Shown here: positions 30,674 through 41,780 of the stretch, one piece after another
Position numbering within the stretch: the stretch's first letter is position 1
How the letters are laid out: each line of letters starts with the position of its first letter
DNA from: Dactylellina haptotyla
Taxonomy: Eukaryota; Ascomycota; Orbiliomycetes; Orbiliales; Orbiliaceae
Length of the DNA: 64,000 bases
NCBI GenBank assembly: GCA_031310005.1
Contig: CM062385.1
Span: 310,001-374,000 of the forward strand
Direction of reading: 5' to 3'
The notes under the pieces: model-generated
What the model saw: the letters and a program-made list of their open reading frames with translations, nothing else
Databases searched by the model: none
What the model was told of the DNA's origin: nothing
Made by a program: the position numbers and the translations under genes

Positions 30674-31336
30674 ATGGCAGCTAAGGAACCTACCGGTATG
30701 CGCTTCATCTACGTTTTACAGCCGGAATTTTGTGGGAGTTTAGTAGTTCTGATGGATGTGTTTAAATGCAGGCATGGCCGTCGGTCTCAACAAGGGCTAC
30801 AAGGTCACCCGCCGTGATTCGAAATCTAGAATCTCGCGAACCAAGGGAAAGCTCTCGAAGCGCACTTCTTTCGTCCGGGAAATCGCCAAGGAGGTTGCTG
30901 GGTAAGGAGAATTGCTCTCCCTTTGTTACGATAGCTCAGATACGATCGAGATGAAGACGTTTTGGGGAATTTGTTAGAGCAAGAGATGGGATATACCGTA
31001 GACGAGGTCTTAACCGAAGTTCTACGGCGGCGACAGCTCTGGAATCGATCGTACGGGTTTTTAATAGGATACATCGGGCTAACGAGACGGATATTCGCAA
31101 ATAGTCTTGCTCCATATGAGAAGCGTGTTATCGAATTGATCAGGAACAGCAAGGACAAGCGTGCACGAAAGCTCGCCAAGAAGAGAGTACGTCTATTCAC
31201 TATTCACACGATATCTTACTGGGTCAATAGAAGAAAGATCTAACAAGCTATGTAGCTCGGAACATTCGGCCGCGCAAAGAGAAAGGTCGACGAGTTGACC
31301 AACGTTATCGCTGAGGCGAGAAGAGCTGGTCACTAA
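30674..31336 (+). CDS. rpl36: 60S ribosomal protein eL36
   Basis: Four exons: 30674-30695, 30772-30901, 31105-31186 and 31256-31336. They join in frame to 104 residues. The protein reads [16 protein letters not shown], then [40 protein letters not shown] and [19 protein letters not shown]. These are the conserved blocks of large-subunit protein L36e. The short first exon of 22 bases and several introns are typical of fungal ribosomal protein genes. Confidence 0.96.
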
Positions 31337-31868
31337 ATGCATAAAAGTGACTTTGCTGGCGTTTTCGTTGTTTTATTATGACCTTTGTCGTCCATTCTCA
31401 TAATCTACGACTTTTCCTACATATCCTCTTTGACCGGGGTTTCTCTATATATCCTCTTGCTCCATGTACATTTTATCACTTTTCCGTGTTCCGTCCACTG
31501 GGTTTTTTTTATGGGAAGCAGCTGGATTTTCATAATATAACGTCCTTCCGATTGACGAGACTCTCCGAGAACAGAGGAGACCTCTGGCATAACTATACAT
31601 ACGTCTCAATAATGATATATGTGATCTCTCAAACCGCGCGATCCGTGACCTCTGTAGACCCCTGCCATAGAAAACGGCGATGTGTTGCCCGATCGTTAGA
31701 GGGCTTGAACCCTCGAGCCCGCCCGATGCGGATTAGCGCGTTGAATTTCGGGTCTTGGCGTCCAGATCCCAACTCAAACAATTTTGCTGTACAGCGTCTG
31801 CGCAGCCGTCGAAGCCTCAGCATCGAATTCATCAGCCAGTCCTCCCTCACCTCACAAATACCGCCAAA
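31337..31868. other. Intergenic between the two ribosomal protein genes
   Basis: 3' UTR of eL36 and promoter/leader of eL38. A T-arm-like hairpin near 31697 was examined and rejected as a tRNA. Confidence 0.5.
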
Positions 31869-32340
31869 ATGCCACGAGCTATCAACGATATCAAGGTACG
31901 CTCTCTCCATGTCCAATTGCTGAGTTGTGTCCGCATCAGCGTGCTAACTGGAAGTTCTCAGCTTTTCATCGAGTATGCCCGCCGCAAGGATGCCACCTGT
32001 ATGAACCAATCCCACCAACCGACGATACAGATCGCGATTATAATATTGTTGGACACGGTCAACTGATATAAATGGTTTTCATCGACATATAGCCGCCAGA
32101 ATAAAGAAGAATGGAACTCAGACCAAGTTCAAGGTCAGATGCCACAGGCATTTGTACACCTTGACCCTCAAGGACTCCGAGAAGGCCGAGAAGCTCAAGC
32201 AGAGCTTACCACCTGGTATGCCACCACCTCTACACCTGATTTCGACTGATATAAATCGTCAAAATAGCGGGATATAATTTGGGCTGACGATGATATATCT
32301 AGGTCTTACCATCACCGATGTTCCAGCCAAGAAGAAGTAA
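31869..32340 (+). CDS. rpl38: 60S ribosomal protein eL38
   Basis: Four exons: 31869-31895, 31962-31998, 32093-32215 and 32303-32340. They give 74 residues, the normal length of L38e. The joined protein reads [20 protein letters not shown], then [39 protein letters not shown] and [14 protein letters not shown]. All four splice phases agree. Confidence 0.96.
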
Positions 32341-32727
32341 ACGTGACGTCTTGAAAAAATAAAATTTGCTTTATTATTAATTCTTGATATCACATTCGAC
32401 TTGCATTCCCATTTTTCTTCTACCCAAATTTTCTGTCGTCTTTTTTTTTTCTTTTTGTCGTATCATATCCAATTCTATACGCCTACGCTGCGCATTTGAC
32501 CCACATGACCAGACGGAGTTCTTTTCGACGGAGGGCGTCAATCATAATTCTGTTCTTTGACTGTACATATATAATGTCGACCACGAGATGTGATATATTC
32601 ATCACCGAATGAATGGAGAGAGAGGAATGAGAAATCACCAAATATATCGCTGTAGTGTGACTAGTTTCTATATACATGACGGCTGCGGGCTCATTTATAT
32701 CCTTGAAGATATATATATATATATATA
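32341..32727. other. 3' spacer with an (AT)n microsatellite
   Basis: A T-rich 3' UTR of eL38 runs toward the convergent NAT9-like gene. A TA dinucleotide tract of about 20 bases lies at 32709-32728. No gene. Confidence 0.6.
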
Positions 32728-33642
32728 TTATACTTTTAGGGATCTCTGAAATCCCACTTCTTCCATCCACTCAACTCCAGCATCCCTCATAATCACTTCC
32801 AAATTCTTCCGAGCTGCCTCTAGAGGTTCTATGTTTAATCTCAACTCGAATTCTCCAAAGACATTCGGTTCCTCCGTGAGCTTCAGAAACCCTAATTTTT
32901 GAAACAACCCCAGACTCCTGGTATTTTCCTTTCCAATCTTGACTCTCAAGTGCTTGAAGCTCTTCCTCTTTAAATTTCTAGAGGAATCTTGGCTCAAGAT
33001 ATCTCCTTGGTGCTGTAAAACGTAGAGTATAAAAATAATCACTGCGAGCTTTCCCAACCCGCGGCCTTGACACTCCGGCCGCGCAATCATCAACTCCACT
33101 TCTCCAACCATTTCTACAGGTCCCCGTTCTTGTCCCTCGACCTCTTCCTCCTCATCGTCCTCGTATAGGAATAGATTTACATCTCCAATCAGTATTTCCG
33201 GTTTATCATCAACACCTTCCACGACGGTGTAATCCTTCATGGAGCCATCGTGGCCTGCGGCGCCTTTGATACCATCCGATGGAAGTGATAATATAAAGGT
33301 TAATTTATCAGCATCTTCCCTCCACGATTTTTGCATAGCGTATTCCTCAGCTAAAGAGAGGCGCTCAGAGGCGGTAGCTTCCCGTATCGCCTATACATTA
33401 TATCGTCAACTCTGGATGATCATATACATGAAAATCTTGGAATTTCAATACTAAAGCTCTTACCTCACTGGCCATCCATTCTGAATACGTTTCCACATGA
33501 GATGCCTATGAATTTTATTAGAATATTGTTAGTCACACTGTAATAAAAATACTTATGACGTAATATTCTTCCGAGTACTTACTTCGTACGGCAAAAAGAC
33601 CAATTTGTTCGTAATTACCGACACCGACTCGTTTAATCTCAT
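32728..33642 (-). CDS. NAT9-like GNAT N-acetyltransferase
   Basis: Three exons: 33642-33583, 33505-33464 and 33390-32728. They join in frame to 254 residues. The N-terminus MRLNESVSVITNKLVFLPYE, then YSEWMASEAIREATASERLS and LAEEYAMQKSWREDADKLTFI, is the signature of N-acetyltransferase 9. The acetyl-CoA loop is in ARPECQGRGLGKLAV. The C-terminal KIGKENTRSLGLFQKLGFLK is the usual GNAT end. An acidic insert EDDEEEEVEGQERG precedes the core strand. Members of this family acetylate proteins; tubulin is reported in animals. The substrate here is unknown. Confidence 0.9.
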
Positions 33643-34551
33643 TTTTGGTGTTTTAGGATCTTCGCGCACTGATCGACCAGAGCCTTATTTCCCCTAGTTG
33701 ATCAATTTTCGTGTTGTCCGTGCGAAAATACAACAGCGGTCGATCCAATTTGCAGGTAATTTAACTGCAAGCTGAGGGCGCGAACAATACCGCCTCAAGG
33801 GAAGGCTAGATTGAACTTTTGAGTTTGAAAAGCTGTCTGAAGTTTACGATGCAAAATTTCAAACGCGGTACCAAATATGGGGATATTCGAAATGAATTCG
33901 GGCTCGGGGAAGCGCTTAACAGATGAGGTTCAGTGTTTAATCTGTGGGTTTCATTCTCACATTAGCGAATATATTGGAAATATTTTGCAACACATTACTG
34001 TTTTGATAGATCATGCGACTTTCCAGAATTCGGATATAAAAAAATTCGATTACGAGGGCTTTAAAGTTCTCCAAACGTAGATAATTTACGGAATTCAATA
34101 GTTTGAAATAAAAATTTATTGATTTTGTTCGCAAATTTTCTCCTTATTCCATAATTTTGTAAAAAAAAATATGGGGTCCACATTCATCTCGTGGCCCACG
34201 ATATATTGATCCGTTTACAGCCCTACTCTCGTGTCTGTTCATGAATTCAACTTGGCTACGCATTCTTCGATTAGTCTCTTTGAAGACTAGCGATCGCGAG
34301 TAGTGGCCAATCACACTAGCGAAGGTGTATCGTATTAAGTAGCAAGTGTAACGCTCTGAAAAATAACAGCGTCAGTTTGAGCTGTTGAGAGAGTTAGTTG
34401 TCTTCACCACACAACGTTAACATGGCAAAATTACCACGGGGCATGCTCTAGAGTGTTGTGTTTTAGGGATAGGCGATATTTCCTTAGACTTCAAAGATAC
34501 CTGTACCGCCCGGTCTCAAAAATTGTTGACCTCATTTTGAATTCGGTAATT
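33643..34551. other. No gene seen
   Basis: Upstream regions of two divergent genes. A 67-codon plus frame at 33877 lacks homology or a signal peptide and is not accepted. Confidence 0.5.
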
Positions 34552-35980
34552 ATGTGGTTGTCTCGAGGAAGTCGTGGGTTTCTGGTGACTCTACAGGTCT
34601 GGGTTTCAATGTAAGTTCTTTCTTCTCACGATCAGACCACTCGTTAGTCATTCTGTAGCGCTAAAACAAATAATAATATATAGATCAACAAACGTGGTTT
34701 TTGCACAACCAGAAGGTGAAGAAGATTTACAGCAGTGGGGCGTTATAATGGAAAGAACAAAAGTCGCATATTTCGAGCAAAACCAAGACGCTATAAAGGC
34801 ATGCTACGATATCCTCGAAAACATAGGGCAGGGCGCTAAAAAGGACTACCGCTTCGGTTGGGCTCCTTGGGAAGCAGAATACCTTCAAGAAGAGCAAGAA
34901 GAAGAAAACGAGCTCGCACAGAGAGAGAGACGCCAACCGTTTGAAATCGTTCACCAGATGAGTCTGTTAGAATTAAACATGGAGCTCGATCTTGAGTTGA
35001 AACGGCTCGGTCAGATTCTTTTGGATCAGGTCGAGAAGACGGAAAAGCCGCAGCCGAGTCCCGCCGTAGACCCGTACGAGAACCCATTCGCTCATACTTC
35101 CAAATACCACGATGCGCAGGCTCGCACTGCGCCCCAGGGGAGAGTGGAGCCCAACGAACCGTTGAGGACATATACGGACTTTGCAGGCTTCGAAGCCATG
35201 AACAAGCTCGACCAGTTGATTGCTTTTAACGAAAAATTACTAGCCTGGGTTGCCGATTTGCGAGTCGGATTCTTTTGGTTCCACGACCGACCTGGTCCCC
35301 TACAGAAGAAATCAATTATAGGACTCCTATTCGACTTTTTGGACTCTATAGAGGGAAGGGGCGAGCTTGAAGACGATGAACGACGGAGAACGCATTGGAC
35401 CAACGGTGAGGAGCAATTCATAGATACTCTGTACAGTATTCCGGACGACCCCAATCACACAGACAGATCCGACGATCCGGACGATCCGGACTTCGAGAAT
35501 GAATACGTCCCGTATTTACCGTTTAGGACGGAATACCTCAAGAACGGAAAGGAGTTGTTCCTGATGGGTCTTAACGGCCTCCTCAGCCACTTAGGACCGT
35601 TGGCGCAGGAATACCATAAACTGATAATCAAGACATTCAAGCCCCCGCTTATGAAGAACCACCCAGAGGTCTCTGCCGCTTGGGATCTTGCGTATCAGCA
35701 GTATCAGTTTATGATGTTTTATTATGAGGGACTGAGTAGGTTTTCATTCAAGCTGAGTAAGCTGCCTGATCTGACGACTACTTGGGTGGAGCCTACGAAG
35801 CAACAGATAAAGTATATGGAAAGGAAGGATCTCTTTGAAGGCCTTGGGGAGTACGGGGAGGATGTCACGGAGGATTATTTTGCGAATTTCGGTCATCTCG
35901 ATGGGGCTGTGTCGGAGGAAGAAGGTTCAAAGGTCTCGATTGAGGAGAGCAACAGCATCAACGATGACATGACAGTATAG
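34552..35980 (+). CDS. Unrecognised acidic protein (451 residues)
   Basis: Two exons: 34552-34610 and 34684-35980. Exon 1 starts at an ATG (MWLSRGSRGFLVTLQVW). Its donor GTAAGT and the acceptor ATATATAG join in frame to the long second exon, whose own frame has no Met until 34748. The protein is Glu/Asp-rich with likely helical stretches: EYLQEEQEEENELAQRERRQ, LLELNMELDLELKRLGQIL, GFEAMNKLDQLIAFNEKLLA. It has aromatic blocks such as GFFWFHDRPGPLQ and a low-complexity patch DDPDDPD. I recognise no domain. If exon 1 is wrong, translation would begin at 34748. Confidence 0.75.
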
Positions 35981-36260
35981 TCCCCGGTTACGCTTGCATT
36001 TTTATTCGCGGTAGCTTTTTTCTTCCTCTCATGCCTACCTTTAGCTCTAGATCTTCGTTTTTGAGATTCCAAAATCTAGCAATTTTGATTGGGAGGAGTA
36101 CGAAATAAATGGCTGTTTCATCACAGAGAGAGAGAAAAAAAAAAAATAAGGGCCAGAACTTTTTATACAAAATATTGAAATTAAATATTATGTCAATCGA
36201 ATCCTCATTGACATATGCTACATTTTTACTGACAAAGAGTCTTCCTGGTTCGAAAGGCCA

Positions 36261-37694
36261 TTAGGTCCTAGTGATACCACCACCACAAGGTCCTGGTCCG
36301 TACAGCTCGTTGGTCGGTTGAGTCACGAAAGTTCCAGAGACATGGCCATACGGACAGATATCATTCACACATCGATCCGTGGTTGCTCCGCTATTGACGA
36401 TATAAATGTTACATACATTGTCGATGTTGTCGAACATATAGTTGGCGCAGTTCTGGGTGGTATAGCATTTTGTGCAGCAATCAGAGATATTTGTAATACC
36501 AGCTCCATCGTTGCTAGCAGTAACGCCAGCGTAGGCGAAAGCATTTCGTCCGTTAAAGGTGAAAGGGTTGCCACAGAGAGAAGGCGGAAGAACGGTTTCA
36601 GTTGCGAGGGCAGTCTCGGTTGCTGTGCGTGAGATTGTTTCGATCACAGTTGATGGGACGGTTGAGGTCGAGGTTGTAGTCTCGTGAGCGGTCTCAGTAC
36701 TGGCAATGGCAGTCTCCGTAACGGTGACCGTAATCAAATTTGTCGAGGTCTTCGCTTTGGTTACTGTTCGGGTAACAGTAACCCTCTTAGTTGATGTCTT
36801 CTTAACCGTAACCTTTGGCAAGGTTGTAGTGACAGTCTTGGTGCTGCGAGCAGTAATTGTTGCTGTGAGGAAACAGGCTATACGTATAGTTAGGATCCGG
36901 GGATATACTAGGTATACGGAATGTTGATCAAGTTTAACTTACAGCAACATTTAGGGATATTGGCACGTTTCCCAAGAATATCGGAGTCGCGTCTCCTGTT
37001 ATCGGGGATTCGAGAACAAGTGGCGCCAGGAATGGCAGCAGTAGCTATAACAATACTAGAGTTCCATAACGGCAATAGGTTAACGCACCGCACTGTATTA
37101 ATTAAACAAACGATCTTACATGGCTAATCACCTGGTCTCAGAGACTGTAGCGTCAGTAATTTCAGTAGTCTCCGTCGTAAAAGAAGTCGTAAAGTCAACG
37201 GCCTGCTCAGTTTCGGTGATCGTTGACACGGGTGGTGTAGATGTCACAGTGACAGTTCTGAACCCGGGGATGACTACAACCGGCTGCCTGGTGACATAGG
37301 CATAGACTGTAGATGTCTTCACTGTAATTGAGGTGGTCGTCGGAACCACCTTCTTAGTAACGGTGACGGTTCCATGCGTAGAGGTGCATGTTGGGCGCGG
37401 AACTTTGCTCTTGGCTATTTAAAGAAAATCAGCATGTTAGTGGGCGGATACTGGCGTCTTCAAAAAAGCTTTCGAAGCTTTCTTGGGGCAAGATTTTGGT
37501 CTGTAGATGTATCCGAACGCGAACCACAATATCTTGAGGTGCATACCGAAAAAAGATGTGCAAGATGCAGCCTCATACTTCAGAGTTGCACAGGATTTCG
37601 CCGCAGGCTTGCATTGCACATTGTAGTAGCCCGCAGCTGCTACACCCTCGAGAAACGCCGGGACGGCTAGGAAGGAGAAAATGGTGAAACGCAT
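36261..37694 (-). CDS. Secreted Thr/Ser-rich protein with C-terminal apple/PAN-like domain
   Basis: Four exons: 37694-37547, 37414-37132, 37055-36943 and 36877-36261. They join in frame to 386 residues. The last acceptor could equally be 15 bases downstream, also in frame. There is a signal peptide (MRFTIFSFLAVPAFLEGVAA), a short Cys-containing head, then a long mucin-like region rich in TVTVT-type segments (for example GTVTVTKKVVPTTTSITVKT), presumably O-glycosylated. The C-terminal 100 residues are Cys-rich (CGNPFTFNG, ISDCCTKCYTTQNCANYMFD, VCNIYIVNSG, RCVNDICPYG). They resemble an apple/PAN-type module, which binds proteins or carbohydrates. A wall or extracellular matrix protein is inferred. 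No GPI signal is evident. Confidence 0.8.
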
Positions 37695-39584
37695 TACGAA
37701 CAATTAATTTCAGCGTCGCAGCAGAATATAAGAACAAAAATCCGAAAATGCTGAATGAGCGAGCGGCTTGGTCGATTCGACCAGAGAGATTTCGAAAAGA
37801 GCGAGGGGTATTAAAAGAATGATTACCCTGTGAAGTCGTGAATACAGTCGTACTCAATTCCGAGTAGCGAAATCTAGAATGATCATGTTATATATAAAAT
37901 AGCTTAATAGCGTATCCCCTGATAGGGGAGCGCAGCAGTATAGATCGTGAAATTAGGTACGCCTCTGAATAGTACGCTAAGCATGTCTTAGTCGTATTTA
38001 GTTAGTTTTGGCAGTATTCCGCAGCGCGAACCAATAATATCGAGTGTTAATCCCAAAACGTCCTAAACCCCGTCGGATTCGAAGAACTCAAAAGCGCCAC
38101 AAACAACAACGATGCCGTGACCCGCTGAGTTCTCCATCCTTAACCCAAGGAGAATTTTTAGGGTTTGGGCATTGGTTGATGGGTCGGAATACCCCGATGG
38201 ATCAAAAGCGAGTGAATATCTAGGGATCTTACCTATGCAGGTAGAGCCTCTATGCTCGGAATATGTCCTTACGGACTTCATCTGCCGATGAATATTGTCA
38301 TAATATATTATACATCAATAAACTATTACGGCTAGATCCAGGCGTTTCTCAAAGAGGTGGTTGTGCTTAAACCAAGCAGAATTCACGATGCCGAGGCTGA
38401 TGAATAAATGACCCTCCCACTGGCCAAATCTAGACTTTGGTGAAGCGGGACAGGGATTTCGTCAAATGTTTGGAAAAATTTTAAGGTCATTGTACCCAAT
38501 AACTCTGGAGCTCGCGCCAAACAAGTGCACTGGCTCAAAAAACCAAGTGAATATTCGAGTATTCCAAGTTCAGCCTCGGTCGATCAGTCATATTGCGCTC
38601 GTGGCTAATTATCACTCAACAATACTATCGTGAAATCAGCTGTCCTCCATGGGGATTTATAGGGCAATCCCAGGTATGCAACATATTCATACTAACGTTC
38701 AGCATTAGCTAGCGTTGGCAGGATCGCTGTCTTTTCTTTAATTACATTAGATGCGAAAGTATAGTGGAGAAAATAGAAAAATAAGTTACAATTGAGTTCG
38801 AAGCGGGATGTACCCTTCGATTTGGACCGAAATGTTTAAAACGCAGCCCGCTGAATCGAAACCGAAGATCGAGACTCCGAGATCCTGCCTGTGCGGTGTG
38901 TTTGCAACACCTTTTCGCGCTGACGGCGTTGAAACATGCATGGAAGCCTCTGAAGAATCCTAGCAGCATCTAGGCATCGACCCAATTGGCATCTCGGTTT
39001 ACAAGCGGTCGTGGAGCCTTCGGGGACTATCAGAGACGTTTCGTCCCGTGGAAACCTCCAGCCACTGACTGCGCTGGCCGAGTTTCTCGCGGTTCTCCCG
39101 GGCAAGGGTCCACAACGCTCATCCCGTAGCAGAACCGTCTGATTCACGTTTCACCGCAATTCTGGCCACTGACGATGAAGCGCCTTGGCACCTGCGCACT
39201 GTCGCAGACAAACGACGGGTACCTCTCGGTCGCTTAGTCCCAAGCAGACTCGAACGCACCCTTTCGGAAGGCTGACGACTGATCGGGACGATATTTGGTC
39301 CATGGTTTTGCAAAATCCGGGTGAAGCACTCGCTGCGCGCCAGGCTTTTGGTCCCCAAACGGGATTCTTCGTGTTCCCAACAAGGCAACGCAATATGTCC
39401 AAAACCTCGTTTGCCAGGTTCAGGGTGCATCTCCGAGACGGCTCTGATATCAGAAACTTGGGGATCGATCACACACAGCTCCCTAGAAAGGACTTGATAG
39501 CAGTGGGTCGATACAATCGGGCAATTAAGCTCGTTGTTGGTGGGATCCATAATCCGCTTGGCGCACGAAAAATGGGGTTCATAT
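37695..39584. other. No supported gene
   Basis: Spacer of 1.9 kb. Overlapping frames on both strands at 38.8-39.6 kb are mutually exclusive, lack domains and have no splice-consistent extension. Confidence 0.5.
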
Positions 39585-39913
39585 AAACATCTGCTCCCAG
39601 GCCGTTTTCCGTACTACCTTTCTTTCTACTCCACAGCGCAAAACCTTCCTTTCTCCTACCTCCTCCGTTTCTTTCTTTCTCTTCATTACCTCTGGGAGGT
39701 TGAGCCGTTCTGTGAACGCTCGTTATAGTCTTTTTTCCGTTTAAGTTTTATTTCTTCACTTCAAACGCCCTCTTTTTTTTGTATATTCTAGAGTCGACAC
39801 AGGTTGTCCTTTCATTCATTTGAGGCAGGGCCTTCGTTTCTCTTCTATCCTCATTCTTTCATCTTTTCTCTTCCTTTTCTTTAGGAATCTTTTATTTTCG
39901 TCCAATATTCAAG
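39585..39913 (+). promoter_or_regulatory. Pyrimidine-rich promoter/leader of the collagen-like gene
   Basis: A strongly C/T-rich tract of about 300 bases with no ATG before the start codon at 39914, typical of highly expressed fungal genes. Confidence 0.45.
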
Positions 39914-41780
39914 ATGAAGACGACAACATTATTAGTTGCTCCCCTCCTTATTTCCGCCTCGTCGGCGGGTTTCCTCGGAAGGTTGTTCGGGCGAAGCAAT
40001 GTGGACACCCGACAGATCGACCCTGCAGATGAGCCTGGTAAGTATCTTGATGATAAGTATGTCTTTTAAGACCTTCGGCTTACTCCTTTTTATAGAATAC
40101 TATAGTATAATGAGGCGCACTCAGGCGGTGGGTACCAATGAAACTTCGCCGATAGTTAGTACTGGTACGCAAGGCTTGGTGTCCGAGATCGCAACTGCTA
40201 CAAATGGTACAGCTGCTCCTGTGGAGACAGGAAAGAAGGGCAATGGCCGTAAAGGTAAAGGCAAGAACAGAGGCAAGGGAAGAGGTGGAAAGGCCGGCCA
40301 GGGCGGTCGCAATGGACGGAACGGCCGGAACGGTCAGAACGGCCAGAATGGTGAGAACGGTCAGAATGGCCAGAACGGTCGCAATGGTCGAAATGGCAGA
40401 AACGGCAGGAATGGCCGAAACGGTAACAACGGAGGGAACAAAGGCGGTAACAACGGTGGAAACAATGGCGGTAACAATGGCGGTAACAATGCTACCACTA
40501 CTGATAGCGGAGCCGTTGAAACAACTGTTATTCAAACCAATGTTGTCGATACCACAGCTGCGGCATCCAATCCAGCCGGTGCAGGAACAACCACTGAAGG
40601 TTTCGCTATCATCTCCACCGGTGAACTTCCCACTATCGCTCCTGCCCCTACTGCTTTGGAAATCCTCGAGGTTGCTCCTCCAATGGAGCATGCTCAGGCC
40701 TCTCCTACTCCAGCCATGGAGCACCAGATGTCAGCCCCTGCACCGGTAATGGAACATACGCCTGCCCCTCCAGTCATGGAACATAAACCTGCCCCTCCAG
40801 TCATGGAACACCCAGGCGCCGTCCAGACTATCACTTTGACCTCTCAAGCGGGCATGGTACACCCATCTCCTCCACCTGTTATGGAACACCCGGCTGTATC
40901 CTCGACAACTGCTGCCGCTGTCGAAACCGCCCCGGCACCAGTCATGGAACACCCAGCTCCACCAGTCAAGGAAACTGCTGCTCCTCCACCAGTCATGCAG
41001 CACCCTGCTCCACCTGTAAAAGAAACCGTTGCGGCTCCCCCATCTGTTTTTGAGCACACCGTAACTGTCACTGAGAAACAGGAAGTAAGTGGACCACTTC
41101 CCAACTCGTTTGATTTGATAGAATTGCGCTGACTAGTATTGCAGTCTCTTGTTACAATGACAGTTACCGAAGCCAATGGAGCAGTCACTGTCACCGTAAC
41201 CACCTGCACTGAGACCGGCGCTGGTGCTGGTGCTACCGAGGGTGCCGCCAGCTCCACTGAGTCCGCTCTCGCAGAGACAACCGCTGCTGCGAACGGTACA
41301 ACAACGGCGGCAGCTCATGAAACAGCTACCCTCACCGAAGGCGCTGCCACCACTGAGACCACAGCCGGTGCCGCGGAGACAACCGCTGAAACCACAGCTT
41401 CCACTACGACCACAACCGAAGCTGCAAAGGAAACTGGCGGCAAGGGCGGTAACGGAAAGAATGGTCAAGACGGAAAGGATGGCAAGGATGGAAAAAACGG
41501 AAAGGACGGGAAAGATGGCAAAGATGGGAAGGACCAAAAGGACCAAAAGGGTCAGAATGGCAAAGACGAGAAAGGCCAGAACGGAAAAGACGAAAAGGGC
41601 CAGAACGGAAAAGATGACAAGGGCATGGGAATGGGAATGGGAATGGGTGAGGAGAAGAAGCCACAACCACCAAAAGCCCACCCATCTCCACCTGAGGCGA
41701 CAACAATGACAACTATGGTTCGCAGCGCGAAGCATACCCCGCCTCCAGCCATGCTTGAGGCTATGGACGAAGAAATGTGA
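39914..41780 (+). CDS. Secreted protein with collagen-like triplets and Met-Glu-His repeats
   Basis: Three exons: 39914-40037, 40096-41084 and 41145-41780. They join in frame to 582 residues. A signal peptide (MKTTTLLVAPLLISASSAGF) is followed by a basic stretch (KKGNGRKGKGKNRGKGRGGK). A first collagen-like array (about 110-170) repeats G-R-N, G-Q-N, G-E-N and G-G-N triplets without proline. A Pro/Ala-rich region (about 237-365) has some eight PxMEHP units (PVMEHTPAPPVMEHKPAPP). Then follow two VTVT stretches, a Thr/Ala-rich linker and a second triplet array (about 472-525) of GKD/GKN/GQD. The end is MGMGMGMG and an acidic tail. The two arrays are oppositely charged (Arg/Gln versus Lys/Asp). 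A wall or matrix structural protein is inferred. The His/Met-rich array could bind metal. Confidence 0.85.

Noticed and set aside
31685-31725. tRNA T-arm-like hairpin GAGGG-TTCAAG-CCCTC on the minus strand
   Set aside because: The loop has 6 rather than 7 bases, and no matching acceptor, D or anticodon arms are found at the correct spacing.
33877-34080. 67-codon plus-strand frame
   Set aside because: No homology signal or leader; it lies in an A+T-rich spacer.
38742-39586. Overlapping frames of 70-143 codons on both strands
   Set aside because: Mutually exclusive frames without domains or introns; probably chance in balanced-composition DNA.
40080-41735. Long Gly/Ser- and Cys-rich antisense frames
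   Set aside because: They are shadows of the collagen-like gene's triplet repeats on the opposite strand.
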